In this document: positions 29,504-39,889 of the stretch, one piece after another
Numbering within the stretch: position 1 is the stretch's first letter
How the letters are laid out: every line of letters starts with the position of its first letter
From: Kitagawia praeruptora
Taxonomy: Eukaryota > Streptophyta > Magnoliopsida > Apiales > Apiaceae
DNA length: 64,000 nt
Assembly: GCA_037693485.1 (NCBI GenBank)
Contig: CM075346.1
Coordinates: 126,220,001-126,284,000, forward strand
Direction: 5' to 3'
Translations under genes and position numbers: made by a program
The notes under the pieces: model-generated
Told to the model about the DNA's origin: nothing
The model's input: only the letters and a program-made list of their open reading frames with translations
Database searches by the model: none

Positions 29504-30994
29504 TCATTTCGTATCATCATAAACTACTCCGATTGCAAGTAGATTAACATTTGCATCAACATCACTGGTTACACTCCTTGAGGCGAGTACAGTATCACAG
29601 AACTCACGCCCTCCCCACAAATTGTCGTCCTTAGTCCTTGTTATCTTACCCCCCAACAGTTGGATCAGAACCCCAAGTTTAATATCAGAGTATAAGGTCT
29701 GATCCTTCTTTGGTGACTTGATTTTGTTTCTTAAAATAGAACATGTCATAACCCATATCGCACTCTCCAAACCAAGCACAAGAGAGTCATCCAGCAGTAA
29801 CAAATCTTGCAACTTATTATTTTTTTCGCCTCTTGATATTGTACCTTGACATTTATTAAATGTGTTTCCTCCAGGATCAAATTTACGCACCTTCATCGTA
29901 CCAATATTGAAAAAATTTATATCCACCCCATAAATATTTGTAGATGTATGCAGGACATCATACCCGACATCTAGACACTCAATCTCTTTGTTTGTTCTAA
30001 GATCAACTGTTTCTATAACATTTTTTTGTGTTGCATCACCCACTCCATATTTTTTTGCATACACATCTACAAATACAAAAATTTCAGCAATATAATTACC
30101 CTGCGACGAAACAAGCAAACCAGACCCAACCACATGCCCTATTCCCGACCTACTTGTGTCAAACCCCTCATTATCCAGACTCCGCCCAAAATACCCTTTT
30201 CCCGATTCATCTGCCCCCAACACCCCCTGTAACGCCGAATTCGGACTCACAAGAACAGACCCAAGGTGATACCACTTGTAAACAGACCCAAGGTGATTCA
30301 CATTCTTATAATTAACATAGGGTTTCACAAGAACTTTACCGTATTCATCCTCATGAAGATTATAAACCATTTTCCTATTATTCTTAGTAAGTTCATTGCT
30401 CAAAACTGATGTCAAAGCTCTCTTAATTGACTCGACATGAAAAACAACAGAGTTAGGGGCATGTAAAGTTGTTGCTGGAAGTTGGACATCATATACCTTC
30501 ACAGGACTTTCATCAAACGTTTGAGGGGCAGATATTGCAGGTTGTGACGCCTCCATATTAACATCAATTAACTTCTCAACTCTACTCTTATTATCCAGAT
30601 TATCAAAAACTAAAACAAGAGTAAGTGTAGTTGAGGATGGGTTTACCAAATTTGAGGACGTCTCCTTAGCTTGTGTTCTTTCTCCACCAACTTCAATTTC
30701 TCTTCCCTTCTTGTCGTTCTCTGCAGCAAGCTTTGATACCTCTTTCGCCTCCAATTCAGGCCCCATTTTCTTCACCTTTGTGGTCCGCCTCCCCATAGCC
30801 CACTCCGCCAATGACTTACGTACCGCCTCCCTAGCTTTCTCAAATGCCTCCTCCATCCCTTTCTTAATCAACTCCTTCATCTCCTCTCCAAAATCTGTCA
30901 ACAACTCCTTCATCTCCTCTCCAAAATCTGTCAACTTCTCTCCCATTGGATCGAATGCTCTGATACCAATTGCTATGGACTGTCTCACAGGCAC
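29504..30994 (-). CDS. 496-aa ORF of unknown function in the small LTR element
   Basis: A long open frame that begins inside the 5' LTR/PBS junction; the Met in FDPMGEK at about 30946 is a more natural start. Near the N-terminus is a duplicated LTDFGEEMKEL, then a charged helical stretch (MEEAFEKAREAVRKSLAEW), a Lys/Glu-rich linker and a long moderately hydrophobic region to the C-terminus (LAIGVVYDDTK). I see no zinc knuckle, protease DSG, RT or integrase motif, no signal peptide and no clear membrane helix. Its place after the PBS is where gag sits. It is undisrupted over 496 codons in an element whose captured gene is decayed. I do not recognise it; it could be a highly diverged gag or another captured host sequence. 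Confidence 0.6.
   Translation of the reverse strand: MPVRQSIAIGIRAFDPMGEKLTDFGEEMKELLTDFGEEMKELIKKGMEEAFEKAREAVRKSLAEWAMGRRTTKVKKMGPELEAKEVSKLAAENDKKGREIEVGGERTQAKETSSNLVNPSSTTLTLVLVFDNLDNKSRVEKLIDVNMEASQPAISAPQTFDESPVKVYDVQLPATTLHAPNSVVFHVESIKRALTSVLSNELTKNNRKMVYNLHEDEYGKVLVKPYVNYKNVNHLGSVYKWYHLGSVLVSPNSALQGVLGADESGKGYFGRSLDNEGFDTSRSGIGHVVGSGLLVSSQGNYIAEIFVFVDVYAKKYGVGDATQKNVIETVDLRTNKEIECLDVGYDVLHTSTNIYGVDINFFNIGTMKVRKFDPGGNTFNKCQGTISRGEKNNKLQDLLLLDDSLVLGLESAIWVMTCSILRNKIKSPKKDQTLYSDIKLGVLIQLLGGKITRTKDDNLWGGREFCDTVLASRSVTSDVDANVNLLAIGVVYDDTK
30952..30969 (-). promoter_or_regulatory. primer-binding site of the small LTR element
   Basis: The minus strand reads TTGGTATCAGAGCATTCG one base after the 5' LTR end. 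It is the copia-type site complementary to initiator tRNA-Met, so this element probably borrows copia machinery. Confidence 0.9.
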
Positions 30995-31173
30995 TGATTA
31001 CACCAAGATATCGGACATTCGAGAGGTCCGTACTCTCCCAAAACTAGACAACATTTACACAATATTCATAATCGATAACCTAATTCCCCTTGTTCCCCTC
31101 TTTTATACTGCACATTCTAATTCCTCTTGGACCTCTTATTGGGCCTATTTCTAACTTGGGCCAGTCCATAACA
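30971..31173 (-). repeat. 5' LTR of the small LTR element
   Basis: 203 bp, partner of 28067-28269. On the minus strand it begins TGTTATGGACTG and ends CAGTCCATAGCA. A TATAAAA box lies near 31101-31107. Confidence 0.9.
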
Positions 31174-31178
31174 CAACA

Positions 31179-31667
31179 TTAAAGAAAGAAAATTCTCTTT
31201 GAAAAACTCCGCAACTTGGCTGGCTATTGGAGATGCATTTGGAGAACTCAAAGATGCTAACATTCTGGCATACAATATGCATAGGTAATAAGGTTGTCCT
31301 AGATGTATCTAATGTTGAAAAGTTATTACCGATTTTTCCTTGTGGCTGATTAACATAATACTTCATGTTACTCGAACACACACATCTACTTGTAGGAGGG
31401 CAATTTGAGCAAAAAAACTCCCTTCGAATTTACTAACATGCCCCTACTAGATGAAAAATTGCAGCTATGCCACGCACCCAATGCTATACCTATTGATTGT
31501 TGTGCACGATATATTTGTAACAATATTTTAATAAATATAATACATATAACTCCTCGTGTGCTAGGTGAATCTCAGCGATCGTCTAGTTGCAGGTAATTAC
31601 CTTTCCACCTTCTTCCTCTTTTAATCGCTTAATAGCTTAATACGTTGTCTCATTTTGGATTTGAATT

Positions 31668-31718
<51 letters not shown>
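31179..31718. other. intergenic stretch with repeat shared with 26730-27020 and a CA/TA microsatellite
   Basis: 31400-31660 repeats the order of blocks seen at 26730-27020 (TTGAGCAAAAAAA, TTTACTAACATGCCCC, GAAAAATTGCA, then TAATTA-TTT-C-CTTTT-ATTGCTTAATA). 31671-31698 is (CA)n and 31699-31718 is (TA)n. The Helitron that follows is inserted in the TA run. Confidence 0.5.
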
Positions 31719-31719
<1 letters not shown>

Positions 31720-33323
31720 TAGCTTAAAACCCGTGCAATGCACGGATTTCTTTTAATATTATATGATATATTTTACTAATTCGATGTTCTTTTTTTTTTA
31801 AAATATGAATTTTAATTGGATGTTTAAATTTTTAAATGAGATGATTTGATAATAATTATATAAATGTTATCCGTTATATTTCTATGAAAAAAGAGATTTT
31901 AGTTAGAAAATATTGAAAAGATAATACATCTTAGTTCAAAAAGGTAATCGGTTAATTATAAGTACTTATAAAATTATAATTTAATTTTATTAAATAGAAT
32001 GCCGTGATTTAACTGAAAAAAGTGAGGTGTTAGTTAGAGAAAATTAAAAAGGAAACATGTTTTAGGTGGAAAAGGTAATTGATTAGTTTATAGTAATTAT
32101 GATTCAATTATGTTATTTTACTAAATAAAATTGCTTGTAAAGTTTTAAGAAAAGGAAAAATTAGTGTTGCCCGTGATATTTTAAAGAAAAGAGATATTTT
32201 AGTTATAAAATATAGATAAATGATACATTTTAGCTGAAACTTAATCGGTTAATTATTAACATTATAATATTGTTATTTTATTTTATTAAATTGAACCGCC
32301 CATGATATAATTGAAAAAGATAGATTTTATTTAGAGAAAATAGAAAATGTAATGTGAAAATTAAAAAGATGACATGTTTTAGGTGAAAAAGATAATTGAT
32401 TAGTTATAATAATTATAATTTAATTTATGTTATTTCACTAAATTAAATTGTTTGTAATGTCTTTGGATAGTGAGAAATTAATGTTGCCCGTGATATTTCT
32501 AGAAAAATGAATTTGAATTATAAAATATGGAAAATATGATATGTTTTAGCTGAAAAAGGTATTCAAAAAGGTAATCGTTTAATTATAAGTACTTATAAAA
32601 TTATAATTTAATTTTATTAAATAGAATGCCATGATTTAACTGAAAAAAGTGAGGTGTTAGTTAGAGAAAATTAAAAAGGAAACATGTTTTAGGTGGAAAA
32701 GGTAATTGATTACTTTATAGTAATTATAATTTAATTATTGTTATTTCACTAAATTAAATTGTTCGTCGTGTCTTTAGATAATGAGAAATTAATGTTGCCC
32801 GTGATATTTCTAGAAAAAAGAAATTTGAATTATAAAATATGGAAAAGATGATACGTTTTAGTTGAAAAAGGTAATTGATAATTATTAGTATTGTGATATT
32901 ATTATTTATTAAATAGTACCACCCGTGATATATTTGTAAAAAGAGATATTTTAGTTAAAGAGATATTTTAGTTAAAGAGATATTTTAGTTATAGAATAGA
33001 GAAAAGGTAACATGTTTTGGCTGAAAAAGGTAATTGATTAGTTAATATTAAATATAATATAACTATGTTATTTTATTAAACAAAATTGGTGTTTATAAAA
33101 AAGGAGAAATTTTAGTTAGATACAATATAAAAGATATTGTGCTTTACCTGAAAAGGGAAATTAATTAGTTAGTGAAAAATATAAAAGGTAATATGTTTAA
33201 TCTGAAAAAGGAAATTATGTAAGTAGTTAGTAGTTAAGTAAGGGTAAATAAGTAAAATCAACAAGTACCGACCAACCAAACTTTTAATGTTTCGGCTTTT
33301 ATATAATAGTATAGATAGATAGA
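31719..33323 (-). mobile_element. non-autonomous Helitron, about 1.6 kb
   Basis: The minus-strand 3' end shows the hairpin CCGTGCATTGCACGG about 10 bp before a terminal CTAA, followed by T. The 5' end begins TCTATCTATCTATACTATTA followed by TATAAAAGCCG. Helitrons start TC, end CTRR and insert between A and T; both host junctions fit (A at 31718 on the plus strand, T after the start). No Rep/helicase ORF is present. The interior contains long internal duplications (31939-32130 and 32564-32750 are about 90% alike). The exact 5' base is ambiguous among three GATA repeats. Confidence 0.75.
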
Positions 33324-34115
33324 TTAATGATTGTAAGATTAGTTTTAAATCAAAAATGTAACGTGTTTTAATTGGAAAAGAAATATTAATGTTTGGAAGA
33401 TATGATACTATTGATGTTTTTAGGTATTAATTAAAGGTAATATCTTCAATTAAAAGTAAATGTGAAAAAGGCAATCGACTAATTACCATTAATTATATTA
33501 TGTTATTATTTATCTTAGGTGTTTTAATTCTTTGTTATGAAGGGTAAATAAGTAAATTCACGACGTACCAAAAAACAGGTACCAAAACTTTTAATGTTTC
33601 GGAATTTATATAATAGTATAGATATAGTATAGATATGACATTTTGAATATATTTGTTTTTTTTTTGAATTTTATTAATAATAGAAATTTAACCAAACCAA
33701 AGAGTGACAAAAAAAAGAGTACCAAACCAAATATACCCTGTTTTGCTTATAATAGTATAATATAGATATAGATTTATTAATAATAGATATTTAACCAAAC
33801 CAAAGAGTGACAAAAAAAACAGTACAAAAAAAGAGTGACCAAAAAAAGAGTATCAAACCAAATATACACTGTTTTGCTTATATTTTGAATTATTATAGTT
33901 GTATTTTGAATTATTATATTTGTGTATGTGGTGCATATTAATATTAATACATATTATTTAGGCTATGTGTGTTTTTTTTTTTGAATGTTATTAATAATAG
34001 AGATTTAACCAAACCAAAGAGTGACAAAAAAAAGAGTACAAAAAAATAGTGACCAAAAAAAGAGTACCAAAGCAATTATACCCTGTTTTGCTTATAATAG
34101 TATAGTATAGATATA
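33324..34115 (-). repeat. repeated Helitron 5'-end-like segments
   Basis: Sequences like AATGTTTCGG-TTTATATAATAGTATAGATA recur at about 33296, 33593, 33745 and 34090. The intervening blocks ACCAAACCAAAGAGTGACAA and AAAAAAGAGTACCAAA occur three times each. This looks like a tandem array of partial Helitron termini joined head to tail. Confidence 0.55.
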
Positions 34116-35495
34116 TGAGTATCATTTGATATATGATCTATTTAATTCAGTCATTTAGAATATGATGATCTGATTTTAGTTAAAATTGGGGTTTGTTTTC
34201 ATATCATAGTGCCAAATTGTATATAAAGGACAAAGGTTTGGTTTTCGCATGTCCTAAAGTTTAGTTGGTTTCACATGTATAATATTTTGACCTCTTTTTC
34301 AATTTTTTCTATAGTTTTTGGTGCAATTAATGATAATTCTCTTTTGGGTAATTCTTGATTTAGGTCTTCACAATTATGGTTACTGTATTAGGAGTGTTTT
34401 CTAATTGAGGAGGTATTTATATTTGATCATAAACTTCTTGACAATTTGTTTTCAGCATTAGTCATGTTAGGAATTCTGATTATGGGGTATCAAGCTGGAC
34501 TTTTGCGGTGTAAGGATTTTAGATCACAAAGAAATGGTGACTTTTCAATGGTCGTAGTTCAATCCAACAATTTATTGGAGAATCCAAGTCAGATTTATCA
34601 GACTATTTGAACTTGTCCATGTGAGGGCTGTATAATAACTTTTAGGAGTTTATGATGGACATGGTAGCCCCGAGACATAGCGCATCATTAACATTTTGCT
34701 CTGTTAGCATCTTGAGAGCAAGCAGCATATACTCCAAAAGAGTAGTAATTGTATTAGATATGTAGTTTTCTTACCAGATTATTATTTAAACCTGCTACAT
34801 TGTATTACAAAAATAGTGCAAATAATACTACAAAAGACTTAGTTGATTTGATATGTTCTGTAAAGAAGCCGATAATTGTTGTGACTACAGTTTTAGTTTC
34901 CCGCACTTCTCTTATATGATTTGAGGACCGAGGTAATGTATTTGTCTTCATTTTGCTACATTTTACAGATTTCAGTTCCAAGCATCAATCCAATAGAAGC
35001 AATATAGAAGCGGACTTTACCTTTATTGTTCACAAATAATGACCACTAAAACTGCAATTCGCGGTAGTTGGGTCATGCTGCCTGGTTGGTGTTCTATGCA
35101 GTGAAGGTCTTTATGTTGCAAATCTCGAGTAGACTTGTCAAAGCAACGAGGTTCTGCCATTTCACCTTTTAGTTGAATATACAAAAACAATAATCCAGGT
35201 AAATGACTAGATTTACACCAAAAGACATGTAACATAAAACTGACTTAAAATCGTTCAAATCCATTCACCAAACTCTTATTGCATAATGTATTAATGTTTG
35301 ATCTCATAATTCACGAGTTTCTTCTTTAGGTTCACCAAAAATGAAAAACAACTTGCTACTAGACATAAATTATGTCGTCAAATATGACTCACACTAGAAA
35401 AATCAAAGCCCAAGAAACTAGTTAAACTTGTAACTTAACAAAATCCCAGTTGCCTATATTTCAAGGTGCTCAAAGACTCCAAAATGTGATATCTA
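34116..35495. other. intergenic stretch, no recognised gene
   Basis: AT-rich. A 70-aa minus-strand ORF (35023-35235) has no recognisable domain and could be chance. The sequence nearest 35495 is the likely 3' untranslated region and downstream flank of the dioxygenase-like gene. Confidence 0.45.
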
Positions 35496-38107
35496 TCAGG
35501 CACGATATCTATCAAGAGGATCTTTTAAAACATGTTGCTCATACTGCATCCTCCACGCATAGTCCTCAAACGAAAAGGACTTAAAGAGCTTCTCATTTAC
35601 AGCTATATTTTCGTTTCCCTCGCGATCATCACCACCATCTTCTTCGTAGTTGTGGCTCTCGACAGATTTGGGAGTCAGAGCAGAAACAGTGCTGTCCAGA
35701 GGAAGGGTGAGCAAGAGGGTCATAGAAATGCATTTTGCACAGTTTTTGCCCTCTTCCAAACTTGGAATTGGTCTGCCTCTCACTTTCTTTAACTTCCCAT
35801 TGCTCCACACCTATCATCAAATCACATCCCAAGTTTTAGTATTTGAAAAATATATGCGGAGCATGTTATTTCCTCAAATGGCAGATCCCAACTAAATTAA
35901 AATTTAAAACCATATTGTCACATTGTTAATTGATAAAAATGGATAATTGCAACTCAAATTTAAAAAATTGAAAGCATAAGTTCAAAAGTGGAACTCAAAT
36001 TTAAAACCACTACTGAGAAACAGATCTTGACTATCCTGATGAAAATGACTATAATCATTAAGAAAATGTTATTTTCAGAGCAATTTTTTTATTTCCAGAA
36101 CAATATTTGTAGCATATGCCCCGGAAATAACATTTTCCTAATCATTATTAGTCGTGGTTGGCCAACGGAAGATAGTAGCTTAAGAGCCAAATGGGAGAAT
36201 TATATATAACAACTATCACAATGATAACTCTGTCTTGTGACTCTTGTCACACCAAACAAATTAGAAGACTTGAAGACGGCACTAATTAATCTGTGCACGT
36301 AATCATCTTGGATTATTTGTCACAAGAGCTGTACATAGAGGTCAAGAGTTATAATGTATTCAAGACAAATCACGAGTCACAATAACATATCATATTGTTA
36401 TTAAGCAAGCAACACACGCCAAAACACAACAAATCCATGTAATATAAGCCTAAAGCACAAATTCATTAACATATCTCAGTGTTAACATGCGCCAAAATGT
36501 AACAAATTTCGTAGACCATGTATGCAATGCGCAAAATCATTGAAGATATGTAATGTTATTAAACCTGTAACACGCGTCAAAGTGCAATAAATTCATGAAA
36601 TATGAGCGCAATGCGCAATAAACTCATGCAATATGAGCGCAATGCGCAAATTCAACAAAGATAAGTAATGATACTATATTAAACATGCAACACACATCAA
36701 AACGCAATAAACTCATGAAATATGAGCGCATTGCGCAAATTCATTAATAGTTTTTAGTGTTATTAAACACGTAAGTATAAATTGATAAAAAAATCTTGGA
36801 TAAAACGTGCATCACCGGTCGAAGCGCAACAAATCTCGTATAACAAAGCGCAAAACATTGTAAATTTACGTGTAATCATCAGTGTTCTAAAAAGCGGCGA
36901 TTAATCGTTGTTCGGTGCCTCTCCGAATTGGGATTAATCGGGATTAATTACCGATGTTTCTATCGATTAAGTTTGATTCCCGCTTTTCACAACACTGCAT
37001 GTGTGTACTAAGTTGAACTAAATTGTCTAAAGCAACCAAATTCAACTCATAAATTCCAAGTCTAGATCAGTCTGAAGTAAAAAACATGCAAGTTTTTTGA
37101 GACACCTCCCTGATAAATAAAGTTAATCACTCTCTCTAGCTTATTTGTCCCTCTGAACTGTTATTTCAATGTGTCCGGCTATTAGCATATTAAATTAAAA
37201 AAAAATGTCACTGAATTTTGCCAAATATTCCGATGAGCGGAATTATGCTAAACATGCTTAGCATGAAGAATTATAATAAACATATGTAATTATTGTAAAT
37301 CAACATTCTAAAATGCAGGCAGATAGTATGTGAATATACCTGGGCAATGTCTCCCAATGTAACCAACACAGACTCCACCTGGGTCGGAACCGAAACCCAA
37401 CCCGAATCCGACAGCATCATACTTTTCTGACCCTTCAATTGATACTGCAACCCGACAACATACGGGTACATCTTACCCGACATCACCTGTTTATTACCAG
37501 GCGTCTCTTCAGAAACCCACATTAGCGAACATATCCGGGTCGGGTTATCAAACCCGAGAGCACATGACATGGCTTCAATTATTTCCAACCCAACTTTTTC
37601 CATTTCTTGAGTAAACTCACGTAGGGACGTGAGTTTCAACTCGTCCAACTCACCAAAACAAGACGAGTCCAAACAGAACGACTCGGACGCCTTGTTAACA
37701 CGCTCCTCTTCGTTGTCATCGTCGTAGCCTAATGGCCAGTTTTGCGGGAAGTGGTGGTGTTTTTTCTCACGAGGGAGTCGATAGAGTGAAACAGAGTCAG
37801 ACTCAGCTAGGTTAGCAAGCTGAGAAGGTATGTTATGGCCTGTTAACTGAAAGAAGCCCAGCTCGAAAGCGCGAGAAAAGGAGAGGGATAAGTCTGGGAG
37901 AGAGATGATGGGAGGAGAGATTGGGGAAGGGCGGCGTTTGGGGAGAGAGAGGGAGAGATTAGGAGGGAGACGGCTAAAAAGCTGGGAGAGAGTGTCCATA
38001 GAGGGTGCTGATGTGGGGGTAGGGAGTGAGTGAGATGATGGGGTTGGTGGGGGTGCTGTGGGGAGTGCGTAGTGGTCTTGTTCTTGTGATGTTGTTGATG
38101 ATGACAT
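35496..38107 (-). CDS. 2OG-Fe(II) dioxygenase-like protein, two exons (360 aa)
   Basis: Exon 1 is 37340-38107 (256 aa from the ATG); the intron is 35811-37339 (GT...AG, phase 0); exon 2 is 35496-35810 (104 aa plus stop). The splice joins GDIAQ to VWSNGKLKKV, restoring the typical dioxygenase stretch around the second iron-binding site. The protein has a Pro/Ser-rich start, the N-terminal dioxygenase region (ISLPDLSLSFSRAFELGFFQLTGHNIP, about residues 68-94) and the C-terminal jelly-roll (VGLQYQL; GWVSVPTQVESVLVTLGDIAQ), ending DPLDRYRA. Active enzymes need HxD...H for iron and RxS for 2-oxoglutarate. Here the HxD position reads KMYPYVVGLQYQ, the distal His position reads KKVRGRP, and RxS reads KCISM. 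So it probably lacks iron and may be a non-catalytic member. Substrate unknown; cytosolic by lack of a targeting signal. This is the only convincing host gene here and looks intact. Confidence 0.85.
36405..36860. repeat. intronic minisatellite with GCGCAATGCGCAA core
   Basis: About five degenerate units of roughly 60-115 bp, each with AACACGC-TCAAAA, CAATAAA-TCATG, AATATGAGCGCAATGCGCAA and TTCATTAA. The core GAGCGCAATGCGCAA is repeated at least three times, almost unchanged, within 36600-36740. Confidence 0.75.
36880..36997. mobile_element. hAT-type MITE, short copy (118 bp)
   Basis: Ends CAGTGTTCTAAAAAGCGG and, in reverse complement, CAGTGTTGTGAAAAGCGG. The interior carries GATTAATCG repeats shared with 38378-38724 and 63145-63412. 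The 8-bp flanks no longer match. Confidence 0.65.
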
Positions 38108-38226
38108 TGTTGTGGAGTGATATGAAAGGTTTGAGGTTTGTTCTGTGTGTGTGTGTGTTTAGAAGATGATGAAGCGAAGGTGGCTGGTTGATCGATTGTT
38201 GAATGTATTATTTGTTTCGTGTAAGG

Positions 38227-38234
38227 TATATAAT
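38227..38234 (-). promoter_or_regulatory. putative TATA box of the dioxygenase-like gene
   Basis: TATATAAT on the plus strand (ATTATATA on the coding strand), about 120 bp upstream of the ATG. A (GT)n run at 38145-38159 would lie in the 5' leader. Confidence 0.5.
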
Positions 38235-38377
38235 CTTTGATTCCATTCTTTTAATTTATTTTATATATTTATTTATTCCCTTGTCTTAACTTTTTCTTTT
38301 TCTGGTCGATATATTATTAAACTTTTTAGGAAGATACGTACAAATATATTGATTACATAAAAATTCTTACTCAAAAG

Positions 38378-38724
38378 CAGTATTCCAGAAATTGTTAGGC
38401 GACCAGGATGATCGGGTATCGCCTAACGCCTAATCGGATAGGTGGGTATTAATCGAACGAATTAATCGAAGCATTAATTGGTTATATTTAAATATTATTT
38501 TTAATATTTTTATTTATTAAATATTTTTGCAAATTTTTGAAAATTTCAATGTATTTTGTTGATTTTTTCCGATTTTTGATTGCCTAGGTCGATTTTTTGA
38601 CCGCCTAGACGATTTTTGACCGGCTAAACCGATTTTTTACTGATTTTTGACCAATTTACACAAAAAAATGTTTCTTTAACCGTTTAAATCCGAATCGGGA
38701 CATTTTGATGGCATTTAGCACTTG
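38378..38724. mobile_element. hAT-type MITE (347 bp)
   Basis: Flanked by a perfect 8-bp TSD, CTCAAAAG (38370-38377 and 38725-38732), the hAT size. Ends CAGTATTCC... and, in reverse complement, CAAGTGCTAAATG. The interior contains repeated TAATCGG, GCCTAGNCGATTTTTGACCG-type motifs. Confidence 0.78.
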
Positions 38725-38744
38725 CTCAAAAGTAATGCTACCAA

Positions 38745-39421
38745 TCTCTTTCTATATATAATAGAGCAACATAGGGGTAAAATGAGCCAATAAATCCCCT
38801 GTGAAAGTATAGTTTTGCCCTTAAATATTAAAAAATTACATTAAATTGCCATTGCTCTCTTATTCAAACAAAAAAATTAGACAAATTATGTTGTTGTGGG
38901 GAACTGAACTCATGCCTTCCTGAAAGAAACTCATTTTTATTACCATTGAGCTAAATAAGCTTTTGAGTTTAAACTAAAAAACGTATTACTTAAACCTCTG
39001 GTCTCGTCCATTTCCTATATTTGCTATCAATTTAACTTTTGAGTAAATATATTAATGATGACTTATATTATTTATAAAATTTGTATTTTAATTATCAAAA
39101 ATATCATATATGATTATGTATACAACCAATTTTTATAGATTTTTAATATCAAATTTTATTATGTTCTTTTATTTTTGTTCTAAAAGAAATTGTGTTATAA
39201 CCTATATAATATATTTTTATGCTACAAAACATCCTCTTTTTAGTGCTCTTATGATTTATACATAAATAAAATAATTCATAAATTAAAATAATGATATTAT
39301 AATATGTATGCACAGAAAAAGTTCAATTGAATTAAAAAATATCCTTCAAATTGTAAAAATACACAAAATTTATATCGATTGTTAGAAGATGACCCGTGCC
39401 TCGCACGGGTTATTATGCTAG
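38745..39421 (+). mobile_element. non-autonomous Helitron (677 bp)
   Basis: Starts TCTCTTTCTATATATAATAG after an A and ends with the hairpin ACCCGTGCCTCGCACGGGT, then TATTATGCTAG, followed by T. These are the canonical Helitron start, hairpin, CTRR end and A/T target. There is no Rep/helicase. On its minus strand 38890-38960 holds a tRNA-like A/B-box patch. No TSD, as expected. Confidence 0.85.
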
Positions 39422-39564
39422 TTATAATAAAACGAGGGTACGTGTTAAAAACTTTATTCACAATTTTAAGCAGGGGAAGTTTTGTTACTTCAAATTGCGA
39501 ATGACTGAAAAAATGCATTACATATGTGGTTACCCCTGTTTTAAAGCTACGAGTTTACTAACTA

Positions 39565-39889
39565 ATCCCTCCGTCCATCCATTTCTTTACAATTTTCTTT
39601 TTGGGCCTTCCCATCATTTCTTTACATTACCCAAAATAGTAAGTTTTAACACTATTACACCCACTACTTCACTTATTTTAACAATACTTTACACTATTTC
39701 ACCCACTACTTAACTTATTTTAACAATAAAATCACTATTACACCCACTATTTCACTTATTTTAACAATAAAATCACTATTACACACCCACTACTTCATTT
39801 ATTTTAACAATATTACACTCACTTTACACCCACTATCCTTAACCTTCGTGCCCAGTCGCCATGTAAAGAACTGGCTGGGACGGAGGGAG
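39565..39889. mobile_element. Stowaway-like MITE (325 bp) with internal minisatellite
   Basis: Ends ATCCCTCCGTCC and GGGACGGAGGGAG, flanked by TA (39563-39564 and 39890-39891). The middle (39640-39830) holds about four units of ACACCCACTACTTCACTTATTTTAACAATA-type sequence. It is the same family as the MITE split by the Sirevirus at 9975/23737. Confidence 0.85.

Larger units (their letters stand above)
28067..31173 (-). mobile_element. small complete LTR retroelement with captured gene, 3.1 kb
   Basis: Two 203-bp LTRs (28067-28269 and 30971-31173) flanked by the perfect 5-bp TSD CAACA (28062-28066 and 31174-31178). The tRNA-Met-type PBS and the PPT are in place. There is no protease, RT or integrase, so it is non-autonomous. 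LTR size is TRIM-like but the body is much longer. It carries a 496-aa ORF after the PBS and a host-derived coiled-coil fragment before the PPT, both in sense. LTRs differ at about 8 sites by eye (about 4%). Confidence 0.9.
35811..37339. other. intron of the dioxygenase-like gene (1529 bp)
   Basis: Bounded on the minus strand by CAG|GTATATTC and GATGATAG|GTGTGG. It contains a GCGCAATGCGCAA minisatellite (about 36405-36860) and a 118-bp hAT-type MITE (36880-36997). Confidence 0.85.

Noticed and set aside
30711..31154. 147-aa plus-strand ORF
   Set aside because: Antisense to the 496-aa ORF and LTR of the small element; composition mirrors the Glu/Lys-rich opposite strand.
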